DNA from: Nocardioides coralli | GTDB taxonomy: Bacteria; Actinomycetota; Actinomycetes; Propionibacteriales; Nocardioidaceae | Length of the DNA stretch: 64,000 nucleotides | Direction: 5' to 3' | Assembly: GCF_019880385.1 (NCBI RefSeq) | Contig: NZ_CP082273.1 | Coordinates: 1,798,001-1,862,000, forward strand | In this document: positions 33,396 to 45,310 of the stretch, piece after piece | Layout: each line of letters opens with the position of its first letter | How positions within the stretch are numbered: the first letter of the stretch is position 1 | Program-made: the position numbers and the translations under genes | The notes under the pieces: model-generated | Seen by the model: the letters and a program-made list of their open reading frames with translations, nothing else | Told to the model about the DNA's origin: nothing | Database searches by the model: none

Positions 33396-33548
33396 CTACC
33401 CCCGCCCGAGTCGGCGCTCGTGCCTCGCGCCCTGCTGCTCAGCGTGGTCTCGACGCGCCGGTCGCGACCTCGCAGGCTCGGTCGCGGGGCTCGCTCGATC
33501 TGGCTTCGCCCACGCCGCGCGCTCGTGCCTCGCGCCCGGCTGCTCAGC
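33396..33548. repeat. Direct repeat with REP-like spacer between mshC and PAC2 genes
   Basis: A 30-base unit at 33414-33443 recurs at 33519-33548 with one mismatch, 105 bases apart. The spacer contains GGTCTCGACGCGC and GGGGCTCGCTCGA, resembling the dispersed intergenic repeats common in Nocardioides-type genomes. The second copy covers the PAC2 stop codon (33544-33546), so the repeat contributes the last codons of that protein. No gene is present in this 148-base gap. Confidence 0.8.
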
Positions 33549-34395
33549 CATCCTCGTTGCGGTTGCGCTTGAGGTAGCGCTCGAACTCGCGGGCGATCGC
33601 CTCACCCGATGCCTCGGGCAGGTCCGTCGTGTCGCGCGTCTCCTCGAGGGCTCGGACGTAGTCGGCGACGTCCTCGTCCTCCTCGGCGAGCTCGTCGACG
33701 CCCCGCTCCCAGGCCCGCGCCTCCTCCGGGAGGTCGCCGAGCGGGATGCTGGTCTGCAGCAGGTCCTCGAGCTGCCCGAGCAGCGCGAGCGTCGCCTTGG
33801 GGCAGGGTGGCTGGGCGACGTAGTGCGGGACGGCCGCCCAGTAGGAGACCGCGGGGATGTCGAGACGGACGCAGGCGTCCTGGACCACGCCCACGATCCC
33901 GGTCGGGCCCTCGTAGGTCGACTGCTCCAGCTTGAGACGGTCGACGAGGTCCGGCTCGGTGGCCGTGCCCGTGACGGGGATCGGTCGGGTGTGGGGCGTG
34001 TCGGCGAGGAGGGCGCCCAGCGTCACGACCATCAGACCCCCCAGGTCGTCGCACGCCGCCAGCACCTCCGCGCAGAACTGCCGCCACCGCATGTTGGGCT
34101 CGATGCCGCGGACCAGGATGATGTCGCGCTCGAGGTCCGGGGGAGAGGCCACCGCGATCTGGGTCGTCGGCCAGGTCAGTCGACGGTGGCCCTTCTCGTC
34201 GGTGCCCACGGTCGGCCGGTTGACCTGGAAGTCGTAGAACTCCTCCGGATCGATCGCGCCCACGACGCGGGCGTCCCAGACGCGCAGCAGGTGGTCGACC
34301 ACCGAGCTCGCCGACTCGGCCGCGTCGTTCCAGCCCTCGAACGCCGCGATGACCACGGGGTCGACCAGCTCGGGCGTCTCCTCGATCTCGATCAC
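33544..34395 (-). CDS. PAC2 family protein
   Basis: 283 residues, proteasome-assembly-chaperone-2-like fold. Conserved opening VVIAAFEGWNDAAESASSVVDHL, then RGIEPNMRWRQFC and the C-terminal acidic helical tail. Despite the family name, a role in bacterial proteasome assembly is not shown. It sits in the conserved mshC-PAC2-metH order. GTG 34395 follows TAGGGT by 6 bases. The last residues are encoded within a repeated sequence. Confidence 0.92.
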   Translation of the reverse strand: MIEIEETPELVDPVVIAAFEGWNDAAESASSVVDHLLRVWDARVVGAIDPEEFYDFQVNRPTVGTDEKGHRRLTWPTTQIAVASPPDLERDIILVRGIEPNMRWRQFCAEVLAACDDLGGLMVVTLGALLADTPHTRPIPVTGTATEPDLVDRLKLEQSTYEGPTGIVGVVQDACVRLDIPAVSYWAAVPHYVAQPPCPKATLALLGQLEDLLQTSIPLGDLPEEARAWERGVDELAEEDEDVADYVRALEETRDTTDLPEASGEAIAREFERYLKRNRNEDG

Positions 34396-34401
34396 CCGGC
34401 C

Positions 34402-34407
34402 ACCCTA
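34402..34407 (-). promoter_or_regulatory. -10 box of the PAC2 gene (TAGGGT)
   Basis: Minus-strand TAGGGT ends 6 bases before GTG 34395; no ribosome site. Confidence 0.55.
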
Positions 34408-34552
34408 CGGGTTCGCCGGGGGTCTCGCTGGCTGCGACGAACCGCCGGTCCGCGGTCCGCGAGCGGCGATTTCACGACCCGGCGGAGCGGGTGCCACGCT
34501 GGCGACCGGTGTCACCATCCGGGAGCCGTGTCCGGTCACCGGACGCCACGCC

Positions 34553-34558
34553 TAGGCT
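34553..34558 (+). promoter_or_regulatory. -10 box of metH (TAGGCT) with a 30-base leader
   Basis: TAGGCT lies 30 bases before GTG 34589, and GAGAGGAGA at about 34577-34585 is a ribosome site. So this is one of the genes with a leader. A short hairpin (GTCCGG/CCGGAC, 34530-34544 region) sits upstream of the box. The 193 bases between the PAC2 and metH starts show no cobalamin or SAM riboswitch that I can recognise. Confidence 0.45.
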
Positions 34559-34588
34559 GGGACGACGCCCGCACCCGAGAGGAGACCG

Positions 34589-38332
<3,744 letters not shown>

Positions 38333-38334
38333 CC

Positions 38335-39003
38335 GTGCCCGGAACCCTCAGGCCCGGTGCGTCCGTGCCTGCCGCCGTGTTGTGGGACATGGACGGCACA
38401 CTCGTCGACACCGAGCCCTACTGGATCGAGGCGGAGTTCGAGCTCGCCGAGCACCACGGCGGGACGTGGTCGCGGGAGCACGCCCTCGAGCTCGTGGGCA
38501 ACGACCTGCTCGACTCGGGCCGCTACATCCGCGAGCACATGGGCATCGACCTCGAACCCGCGGAGATCGTGGAGCGGTTGCTCGACGGCGTCGTGCAGCG
38601 GGTCGAGAAGGCGGTCCCGTGGCGGCCCGGCGCGCGGGAGCTCCTCTCGCGGCTGGCGGCGGCCGGAGTCCCGTGCGCGCTCGTCACCATGTCGTACCGC
38701 CGCTTCGTGGACCCTGTCCTGGCAGCGCTGCCCGAGGCGACCTTCGCCGAGGTGGTGACCGGCGACGCGGTCTCCCACGGCAAGCCGCACCCCGAGCCCT
38801 ACCTGCGAGCCGCGAGGGCGCTCGGCGTCGAGCCGGACAGCTGTGTCGCGATCGAGGACTCCAACACGGGGGCCAGGTCGGCGGAGACCGCCGGCTGCCG
38901 GGTGCTCGTGGTCCCGAACCACGTTCCGGTGCTCGACGGGCCGCGCCGGACCTTCCGCACGACGCTGGCCGACGTCACCGTGGCCGACCTCGCACGGCTC
39001 TGA
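38335..39003 (+). CDS. HAD superfamily phosphatase (beta-phosphoglucomutase-like)
   Basis: 222 residues from GTG 38335, with GGAGG 8 bases upstream inside the metH end. HAD motifs: AVLWDMDGTLVDTEPYW (nucleophile Asp and acid Asp), VTMSYRRF (motif II Ser region), GKPHPEPYLRAA (Lys) and VAIEDSNTGARSAETAG (motif IV Asp). The helical cap after motif I places it with DhaK/beta-PGM-like enzymes. It is co-transcribed with metH; substrate unknown. Confidence 0.92.
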   Translation: MPGTLRPGASVPAAVLWDMDGTLVDTEPYWIEAEFELAEHHGGTWSREHALELVGNDLLDSGRYIREHMGIDLEPAEIVERLLDGVVQRVEKAVPWRPGARELLSRLAAAGVPCALVTMSYRRFVDPVLAALPEATFAEVVTGDAVSHGKPHPEPYLRAARALGVEPDSCVAIEDSNTGARSAETAGCRVLVVPNHVPVLDGPRRTFRTTLADVTVADLARL

Positions 39004-39011
39004 GGAGTCGC

Positions 39012-39899
39012 TCAGTCCACGTCGTCGGCGGTCAGCTCGCCCGGGTCCGCGGGCGCCGCGGACGGCAGCGGAGGCGGCGTACCCCCGAACTCGGGGCACA
39101 GCGACTGGAAGGAGCACCAGTCACACAGCTTCGACCGCCGCGGCCGCCAGTCGCCGGTCTCGGTGGCGCGCTGGATCGCAGCCCAGATGGCCTCGACCTT
39201 GCGCTCGGTGGCCAGCAGGTCCTGCTCGTCGGGCTCGTAGCGCACCAGCTCCCCGCTGCCGAGGTAGACCAGCTGCAGCACCGTCGGCACGACGCCCTGC
39301 GTGCGCCAGAGCGCGAGGGCGTAGAACTTCATCTGGAAGAGCGCCTTCGCCTCCCAGCCCGGAGCGGGGGCTCGCCCCGACTTGTAGTCGACGACGCGCA
39401 TCCGGCCGTCGGGGGCGATGTCGAGACGGTCGACGAAGCCCCGGAGCAGGAGCCGGGAGTCGAGGAGCGCCTCGACGTAGAGCTCGCGCTCGGCGGGCTC
39501 GAGGCGGCGCGGGTCCTCCAGGGAGAAGTAGCGCTCGAGCACGCTGCGGGAGCCGGCCAGCCAGTCGACGACGTCGTCACCGCCCTCGGGGAACATCTCG
39601 GCGAGCTCGGGCTCGGCCGCGAGCAGCTGCTCCCAGGCCGGCGCGAGCATGTCGGCCGCCCGCTCTGGGGTGCGCTGCCCCGCCGGGAGGTCGAAGAGGT
39701 CCTCGAGGACCTTGTGGACGAGCGTCCCCCGGACCGCCAGCGGGCTCGACGGCTCCGGCAGCCGGTCGAGGGTGCGGTAGCGGTAGAGCAGCGGACAGGT
39801 CATGAAGTCGCCGGCCCGGCTCGGTGAGAGCGCACCGAGCACGTCCACGCCGTCGACGGGCGTCGACAACGGGGTCGCGGGAGAGTCCTTCACGGGCAT
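39012..39899 (-). CDS. RecB family exonuclease-like protein (PD-(D/E)XK)
   Basis: 295 residues. LSPSRAGDFMTCPLLYRYRTLDRLP is the usual opening with the first Cys of an iron-sulfur cluster; GTLVHKVLEDLF, GFVDRLDIAP and RVVDYKSGRAP (Asp and Lys of the nuclease core) follow; CDWCSFQSLCPEF supplies the last three Cys. This matches the AddB/RecB-type nuclease domain found alone upstream of trmI in actinobacteria (Rv2119 in M. tuberculosis). Probably acts in DNA repair. Leaderless, TAGGCT 6 bases upstream on the minus strand. Confidence 0.92.
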   Translation of the reverse strand: MPVKDSPATPLSTPVDGVDVLGALSPSRAGDFMTCPLLYRYRTLDRLPEPSSPLAVRGTLVHKVLEDLFDLPAGQRTPERAADMLAPAWEQLLAAEPELAEMFPEGGDDVVDWLAGSRSVLERYFSLEDPRRLEPAERELYVEALLDSRLLLRGFVDRLDIAPDGRMRVVDYKSGRAPAPGWEAKALFQMKFYALALWRTQGVVPTVLQLVYLGSGELVRYEPDEQDLLATERKVEAIWAAIQRATETGDWRPRRSKLCDWCSFQSLCPEFGGTPPPLPSAAPADPGELTADDVD

Positions 39900-39905
39900 G
39901 TCCTC

Positions 39906-39962
39906 AGCCTAGGTGAGGGCGCCGACAGCGGTGCCGGGCGACGCGCAGGGGTCGGATAGCCT
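39906..39962. promoter_or_regulatory. Divergent leaderless promoters of the RecB-like and protease genes
   Basis: Minus-strand TAGGCT at 39906-39911 (6 bases before ATG 39899) and plus-strand TAGCCT at 39957-39962 (7 bases before GTG 39970). Neither gene has a ribosome site. Confidence 0.55.
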
Positions 39963-39969
39963 CGATGGT

Positions 39970-41139
39970 GTGAACGACAGCCCCGGCCCGCGTCCCGGTC
40001 ACCGTTCGGGCCCGGCGCCCGAGCGTCCGCCGGGCACGCTGCGGATCGGCACGATCGCGGGCAGCGACGTGCTGGTCACCTCCTCCTGGTTCCTGGTCGC
40101 CGCACTGATCGCGGTCCTCATCGCGCCGGGCGTCGAGCGCGAGGTGCCGGGACTCGGGGTCTGGAAGTACGTCGCCGGGCTGGCGTTCGCCGTGCTCCTC
40201 TATCTCTCGGTGCTGATGCACGAGGCCTCGCACGCCGTCATGGCGCGTCACTACGGGTTCCCCGTCAGCTCCATCACGCTCCACTTCCTGGGCGGCATGA
40301 CCGCCATCGAGGGAGAGGCCCGCCGCCCCCGCGAGGAGTTCATGATCGCCGTGGTGGGGCCGTTGACCTCCATCGGCGTCGGCGCGGGAGCCCTGGCCCT
40401 GTGGTTCGTCGTCCCCGACGGGCTGCTCAAGCTGGCCACGGGCGGTCTCGTGGTGGCCAACCTGCTCGTGGGCGTGCTCAACCTCGTGCCCGGGCTGCCG
40501 CTGGACGGCGGTCGCGTGCTCAAGGCGGGCGTCTGGAAGCTCACCGGGGACCCCCACCGCGGCACGCTCGCCGCGGGGTGGGGCGGTCGCGTCGTGGCGC
40601 TCCTCGTCCTGTGCTGGCCGCTGGCGATGCCGCTGCTCGGCTTCGAGCCGGACGTCATCGACCTGGTGCTGGTGTTCGTGATCGCGCTGTTCCTGTGGAC
40701 CGGTGCCAGCGCCGCCCTGACCTCCACGCGCCTGCGTCGCCGGTTGCCCGCCCTGGTCGCCCGTGACCTGGCCCGCCGCACGATCGCCGTGCCCGACGAC
40801 CTGCCGCTCGCCGAGGCCGTACGCCGGGCGCAGCAGGCGCAGGCCGGCAGCATCGTGACGGTCACGTCCTCAGGACGGCCCGTGGGCCTGGTCAGCGAGA
40901 CCGCCCTCGTGGCGACGCCGGAGGAGCGGCGTCCCTGGGTCTCGGTCTCCACCGTCAGCCGCACCCTCGACGAGGGGTTGCGGCTGCCCGTGACCCTCCA
41001 CGGCGAGGAGCTGGTCCGCGCGCTGACGCAGACCCGGGCCGACGAGTACCTCCTCGAGGAGGACGACGGCCGCATCTACGGCGTCCTCGTGACCGCCGAC
41101 GTCGACCGCGCCTTCCGCGAGGCGGGCGCCCGTGGCTGA
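39970..41139 (+). CDS. Site-2 protease family zinc metalloprotease with CBS-like domain
   Basis: 389-residue intramembrane protease. Membrane segments include SSWFLVAALIAVLIAP and the active-site helix LYLSVLMHEASHAVMA with HExxH zinc motif. A second site, NLVPGLPLDGGRV, supplies the third ligand Asp. About six membrane helices are followed by a soluble C-terminal region (~270-385) resembling two CBS motifs (AGSIVTVTSSGRPVGLVSE). CBS-bearing S2P proteins may be gated by nucleotides. GTG 39970; its end overlaps trmI by 8 bases. Confidence 0.92.
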   Translation: MNDSPGPRPGHRSGPAPERPPGTLRIGTIAGSDVLVTSSWFLVAALIAVLIAPGVEREVPGLGVWKYVAGLAFAVLLYLSVLMHEASHAVMARHYGFPVSSITLHFLGGMTAIEGEARRPREEFMIAVVGPLTSIGVGAGALALWFVVPDGLLKLATGGLVVANLLVGVLNLVPGLPLDGGRVLKAGVWKLTGDPHRGTLAAGWGGRVVALLVLCWPLAMPLLGFEPDVIDLVLVFVIALFLWTGASAALTSTRLRRRLPALVARDLARRTIAVPDDLPLAEAVRRAQQAQAGSIVTVTSSGRPVGLVSETALVATPEERRPWVSVSTVSRTLDEGLRLPVTLHGEELVRALTQTRADEYLLEEDDGRIYGVLVTADVDRAFREAGARG

Positions 41140-42100
41140 CGAGACGGCCACGGGCCCGGCACCCGACGTCCCCGCCGAGGCCTGGTCGGGGGTCCACCGC
41201 GGGCCGCTGCGCGAGGGGGAGTGGGTCAGGCTCACCGACGCGAAGGGCCGACGCCACAACATCTGCCTCGAGGCAGGCAGGCGCTTCTTCTCGAACAAGG
41301 GCCACCTCGAGCACGACGCCCTGATCGGGCGCGAGGAGGGGTTCGCCGTGACCTCGTCGGCCGGCGGTCAGTACCTCGTCTTCCGGCCCCTGCTCTCGGA
41401 GTTCGTGGTGTCGATGCCGCGTGGGGCCGCGGTCGTCTACCCCAAGGACGCCGCCCAGATCGTCGCCATGGCCGACATCTTCCCCGGGGCGGACGTCGTC
41501 GAGGCGGGTGTCGGCTCGGGGGCCCTGACCTGCTCGCTGCTGCGCGCCGTCGGTCCCCACGGTCGAGTCCTCTCCTACGAGCGGCGCGAGGAGTTCGCCG
41601 ACGTCGCCCGGGCCAACGTGCGGCAGTTCTTCTCCGGCGACCACCCTGCGTGGCAGCTCACCCTGGGCGACCTCGCCGAGGAGCTGCCCGCCTCGGGGGA
41701 GCGGGTCGACCGCGTGATCCTCGACATGCTCGCGCCGTGGGAGTGCGTCGAGGCGGCGGCCGACGCCCTCCGACCGGGCGGCATCATCTGCGGCTACGTC
41801 GCCACCACGACCCAGCTCTCGCGTCTCGTCGAGACCCTGCGGGCCCACGGCACCTTCACGGAGCCTGCGGTCTGGGAGTCGCTCGTCCGCGACTGGCACG
41901 TGGAGGGCCTCGCGGTGCGTCCCGGGCACAAGATGCAGGGTCACACCGCCTTCCTGGTGACCGCGCGACGCATGGCTCCCGGCGAGCGCCCACCGGCCCG
42001 GAAGAGGCGTCCGGCGCCGGGCGCCTACGGTCCCGACTACACCGGTCCCCGCCCGGCCGACGTGCCCCCGCCGGACCCGACGGAGGCGTCGGAGGACTGA
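41132..42100 (+). CDS. trmI: tRNA (adenine-58-N1)-methyltransferase
   Basis: 322 residues, SAM-dependent enzyme methylating A58 in the tRNA T-loop. N-terminal small domain (GEWVRLTDAKGRRHNICL), then IFPGADVVEAGVGSGALTCSLLRAVG (SAM site), YERREEFADVARANV, and VDRVILDMLAPWE (catalytic NPPY-like position). GHTAFLVTARRM closes the fold; the C-terminal 50 residues are Pro/Arg-rich. It directly precedes the proteasome ATPase gene, as in M. tuberculosis (Rv2118c). Confidence 0.94.
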   Translation: MADETATGPAPDVPAEAWSGVHRGPLREGEWVRLTDAKGRRHNICLEAGRRFFSNKGHLEHDALIGREEGFAVTSSAGGQYLVFRPLLSEFVVSMPRGAAVVYPKDAAQIVAMADIFPGADVVEAGVGSGALTCSLLRAVGPHGRVLSYERREEFADVARANVRQFFSGDHPAWQLTLGDLAEELPASGERVDRVILDMLAPWECVEAAADALRPGGIICGYVATTTQLSRLVETLRAHGTFTEPAVWESLVRDWHVEGLAVRPGHKMQGHTAFLVTARRMAPGERPPARKRRPAPGAYGPDYTGPRPADVPPPDPTEASED

Positions 42101-42168
42101 GGACAGGCCGTTCCGAATTTGTGACCACCTGTGCTGGTGTCCCGCCTTCCCTGCTGCACGGCCGCGGG

Positions 42169-42187
42169 TAGTGTCATCTGCGGGAGG
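42169..42187 (+). promoter_or_regulatory. arc promoter -10 (TAGTGT) and ribosome binding site
   Basis: TAGTGT at 42169-42174 and GGGAGG at 42182-42187. The ribosome site is 8 bases before ATG 42196 and itself overlaps an in-frame GTG at 42187, which is therefore unlikely to be the start. Confidence 0.6.
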
Positions 42188-42195
42188 TGACGTCG

Positions 42196-43962
42196 ATGTC
42201 GTCCACCGAAGGAGTTCCCAGCCCCGGCGGTCGTACGCCCGAGGAGCTGGCCAACCAGGTGCGCTTCCTGGAGGCCGAGGTCACCGACCTCCGCCGCCGC
42301 CTCGGAGACGCCCCGGGCCACTCCCGCGGGCTCGAGCTGAGGCTCGCCGACACCCAGCGGTCCCTGGCCGCGGTCACCGCGCAGAACGAGCGCCTCGCCC
42401 AGACGTTGCGCGAGGCCCGTGACCAGATCACCAAGCTCAAGGAGGAGGTCGACCGGCTCGCCCAGCCGCCTGCCGGGTTCGGCACCTTCCTCACCCGCAA
42501 CGACGACGACACCGTCGACGTGTTCACCGGCGGTCGCAAGCTCCGGGTGACAGCCAGCCCCAACGTCGAGCTCGACGAGCTGGTGCGGGGCCAGGAGGTC
42601 ATGCTCAACGAGGCCCTCAACGTCGTGGCCGCGCTCGACTTCGAGGAGGTCGGCGAGGTCGTGATGTTCAAGGAGCTGCTCGCCGACGGCGACCGTGCCC
42701 TGGTGATCGCCAACGCCGACGAGGAGCGGGTGGTGCGCCTGGCCGAGCCGCTGCGCGACATCACCCTGCGCGCCGGCGACTCCTTGCTGCTCGACGGCCG
42801 GGCGGCGTACGCCTATGAGCGGGTGCCCAAGTCGGAGGTCGAGGAGCTGGTCCTCGAGGAGGTCCCCGACATCGAGTACGGCTCGATCGGCGGGCTCATG
42901 GGTCAGATCGACCAGATCCGCGACGCCGTCGAGCTGCCCTACCTCCATCCCGAGCTGTTCCTCGAGCACCAGCTCAAGGCCCCCAAGGGTGTGCTGCTCT
43001 ACGGCCCGCCGGGGTGCGGCAAGACCCTGATCGCCAAGGCGGTCGCCAACTCGCTGGCCAAGCAGGTCGCGGCCAAGACCGGGGCCAACGGCGGCGAGGC
43101 CGGCAAGTCCTACTTCCTCAACATCAAGGGCCCCGAGCTGCTCAACAAGTACGTCGGTGAGACCGAGCGCCACATCCGGCTGGTCTTCCAGCGGGCCCGC
43201 GAGAAGGCCAGCCACGGCACCCCCGTCATCGTGTTCTTCGACGAGATGGACTCCCTGTTCCGCACCCGCGGCTCCGGGGTGTCCTCCGACGTCGAGAACA
43301 CCATCGTCCCGCAGCTGCTCAGCGAGATCGACGGCGTCGAGGCGCTGGAGAACGTGCTGGTCATCGGCGCCTCCAACCGGCCCGACATGATCGACCCTGC
43401 GATCCTGCGCCCGGGACGCCTCGACGTGAAGATCAAGATCGAGCGGCCCGACGCCGAGTCCGCGCGCGACATCTTCTCCAAGTACCTCGTCCCCGACCTG
43501 CCGCTGGACGCCGACGACCTGTCCGAGTTCGGCGGCGATCCGGTGGCCACCTCGGGCGCGATGATCCAGCGCACCGTGGAGCGGATCTACGCGGAGTCGG
43601 AGGAGAACCAGTTCCTCGAGGTCACCTACGCCAACGGCGACAAGGAGATCCTCTACTTCAAGGACTTCAACTCCGGCGCGATGATCCAGAACATCGTCGA
43701 CCGCGCCAAGAAGATGGCCATCAAGGACTTCCTCGAGCACGGCCGGCGGGGCATCTCGGTCAACCACCTGACCCAGGCATGCCTCGACGAGTTCAAGGAG
43801 AACGAGGACCTGCCCAACACCACCAACCCCGACGACTGGGCGCAGATCGCCGGCAAGAAGGGCGAGCGGATCGTGTTCATCCGCACGCTGATCACCGGCA
43901 AGCAGGGCACGCAGCCGGGCCGCTCCATCGACACCGTCGCCAGCACCGGCCAGTACCTCTGA
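42196..43962 (+). CDS. arc: Proteasome-associated AAA ATPase (ARC/Mpa)
   Basis: Unfolds pupylated proteins and feeds them to the 20S proteasome; hexameric, 588 residues. The N-terminal coiled coil (about 15-90) recruits Pup. Two OB-type domains follow (~95-240), then the AAA domain with Walker A GPPGCGKT near residue 270, Walker [11 protein letters not shown] near 343, and [19 protein letters not shown]. The last residues are GQYL; a penultimate Tyr at the C-terminus is the docking element for the proteasome alpha ring. Upstream are trmI and its own promoter. Confidence 0.97.
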   Translation: MSSTEGVPSPGGRTPEELANQVRFLEAEVTDLRRRLGDAPGHSRGLELRLADTQRSLAAVTAQNERLAQTLREARDQITKLKEEVDRLAQPPAGFGTFLTRNDDDTVDVFTGGRKLRVTASPNVELDELVRGQEVMLNEALNVVAALDFEEVGEVVMFKELLADGDRALVIANADEERVVRLAEPLRDITLRAGDSLLLDGRAAYAYERVPKSEVEELVLEEVPDIEYGSIGGLMGQIDQIRDAVELPYLHPELFLEHQLKAPKGVLLYGPPGCGKTLIAKAVANSLAKQVAAKTGANGGEAGKSYFLNIKGPELLNKYVGETERHIRLVFQRAREKASHGTPVIVFFDEMDSLFRTRGSGVSSDVENTIVPQLLSEIDGVEALENVLVIGASNRPDMIDPAILRPGRLDVKIKIERPDAESARDIFSKYLVPDLPLDADDLSEFGGDPVATSGAMIQRTVERIYAESEENQFLEVTYANGDKEILYFKDFNSGAMIQNIVDRAKKMAIKDFLEHGRRGISVNHLTQACLDEFKENEDLPNTTNPDDWAQIAGKKGERIVFIRTLITGKQGTQPGRSIDTVASTGQYL

Positions 43963-43969
43963 GGCCGTC

Positions 43970-44335
43970 GTGGCCGGGGAGTCGGAGCTCGAGCGCACCG
44001 AGCTCGAGGCGGTGCTGGAGACGCGTGCCGAGCTCGGACCGGCCTACGACGCCGCGCTCGTCGACTCCTTCGCGGACCGGGTGGAGGCGGTCGTCGCGAC
44101 CCGCGTGGCCCAGCAGGTCTCCTCACGCCCGGCGGAGGCGCCGACCCACGGCTCCGCGGGCTCGCGGCAGCTCGCCCTGGGCATCGTCACCGGCGCCTTC
44201 GGCATCCCCGTGACCGCGATCAGCCTGGCGGTCCCCGAGGGCGAGGCGACCGGCCTGCTGGCCATGGTCGTCGGCTGGGCCGGGCTGGTCGGGATCAACG
44301 TCGCTCACGCCGTCCAGACGCGCCGGAGCGGCTGA
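43970..44335 (+). CDS. Small two-helix membrane protein downstream of arc
   Basis: 121 residues. The N-terminal ~45 residues are acidic and helical (LERTELEAVLETRAELG; DAALVDSFADRVEAVVATRV), and two hydrophobic segments (LALGIVTGAFGIPVTAISLAV and ATGLLAMVVGWAGLVGINVA) lie at ~66-110. This looks like a cytosolic helix plus membrane hairpin. GTG 43970 is 7 bases after the arc stop, so it is likely co-transcribed. I do not recognise a characterised family; similar proteins occur near predicted SHOCT/membrane genes in actinobacteria. Confidence 0.78.
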   Translation: MAGESELERTELEAVLETRAELGPAYDAALVDSFADRVEAVVATRVAQQVSSRPAEAPTHGSAGSRQLALGIVTGAFGIPVTAISLAVPEGEATGLLAMVVGWAGLVGINVAHAVQTRRSG

Positions 44336-44336
44336 C

Positions 44337-44417
44337 GTGCCACTCGTCCAGCTCGCCATCGCCGCCGCCGTCATCGGGCTCCTGCTGCTCCTGGCCTGGT
44401 GGGCCAGCCGGCGTTGA
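44337..44417 (+). CDS. 26-residue single-pass membrane microprotein
   Basis: GTG 44337 starts one base after the stop of the upstream membrane protein and encodes 26 residues: MPLVQL, then an unbroken Ala/Ile/Leu membrane span, then WWASRR at the cytosolic end. The size, hydrophobic span and positive C-terminus are typical of regulatory membrane microproteins. The stop lies 1 base before the convergent sulfotransferase stop. Reality rests on tight coupling and composition; no homologue is recalled. Confidence 0.55.
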   Translation: MPLVQLAIAAAVIGLLLLLAWWASRR

Positions 44418-44418
44418 G

Positions 44419-45165
44419 TCAGTAGGAGTGCCGCGTGGCCAGGACCTCGCGGAGCCGCTCCTCGTCGTAGGCCTCGCCCAGCCAGTCCATCAGCGGACGC
44501 AGGGCGGCGGGGTCCGCCACGTAGTCGTCGTACCGGACGTGGAAGGCGGCCTCGCCCAGGGACTCCCGCAGCTCCAGCAGCCGTGCCTCGACGGCCTCGA
44601 GCCGCTCCCGCGCTCCCGGGTCGTCGGCCCACCACCGGCTCTGCGCGACGTCGTCGAGGGAGCGGGTGTTGACGACGAAGCGGGCGCCCGGGAAGACCTT
44701 GCGCAGCCACGTCACGTACGCCGCGACGTCCTCGTCGTCCCAGCGGATCTCCTTGAAGCCGGTGACGCGAGTGCCGGGCTCGGGTCGCAACAGGGTGTCG
44801 AGAGCCAGCGCCCGGATCCCGGCGAGGCTGCGCCGCACCGGGAACTCGTCGATGCCGTAGTAGGCGTCGGTCGGCGGGTGACCGCCAGGCGGCAGCCCCC
44901 GACGCTCGCGGCCGGTCCGCTGCCGGTCGCGCTCCCGGACGGCGGTGCGGTGGAACTCCCACAGGTGGCGCATCGCCTGCCGGTTCTCGCCCCGCACGAG
45001 GTAGCCGGGCAGGGAGTTGAGCACGCCCTGGAGCAGCGTCGACCCCGAGCGCCCGTAGGTGACGATGAAGACGTAGCGGTAGTCGGGCTGTGGCCTCGAC
45101 CGCTCGAGCCCGAGACGCCGCAGCAGCCGGCCGGCGACGCGGCGGGGCGACGGTCGGTCGGACAT
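44419..45165 (-). CDS. Sulfotransferase family protein
   Basis: 248 residues; transfers sulfate from PAPS to a hydroxyl or amine. The 5'-phosphosulfate loop [17 protein letters not shown] is at ~42-58 and the 3'-phosphate site [14 protein letters not shown] at ~160. No signal peptide, so cytosolic or membrane associated. ATG 45165 has CAGGAGG at the right distance. It lies between arc and dop on the opposite strand, which breaks the otherwise co-directional proteasome cluster and suggests insertion. Confidence 0.85.
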   Translation of the reverse strand: MSDRPSPRRVAGRLLRRLGLERSRPQPDYRYVFIVTYGRSGSTLLQGVLNSLPGYLVRGENRQAMRHLWEFHRTAVRERDRQRTGRERRGLPPGGHPPTDAYYGIDEFPVRRSLAGIRALALDTLLRPEPGTRVTGFKEIRWDDEDVAAYVTWLRKVFPGARFVVNTRSLDDVAQSRWWADDPGARERLEAVEARLLELRESLGEAAFHVRYDDYVADPAALRPLMDWLGEAYDEERLREVLATRHSY

Positions 45166-45298
45166 GGAGACCTCCTGGAGGGGCTGGCGGCGCGCCATTC
45201 AAGCACGGGCGAGCCGGCCGGCGTACCCACACCGGCCCGCCCCTGCGTGGGGGCCGGATGGCATGGGCGGGGCGGGGACAGGGCTCCCGCCGCCCGCG

Positions 45299-45304
45299 TA
45301 CGCT
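45299..45304 (+). promoter_or_regulatory. -10 box of dop (TACGCT)
   Basis: TACGCT ends 6 bases before ATG 45311; no ribosome site. The dop mRNA is probably leaderless. Confidence 0.55.
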
Positions 45305-45310
45305 CGTGGC

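Noticed and set aside
34396..34588. Possible cobalamin or SAM riboswitch upstream of metH
   Set aside because: The region is only 193 bases and shared with the PAC2 promoter. I could not find the conserved boxes of either class, and the apparent leader is only about 30 bases.
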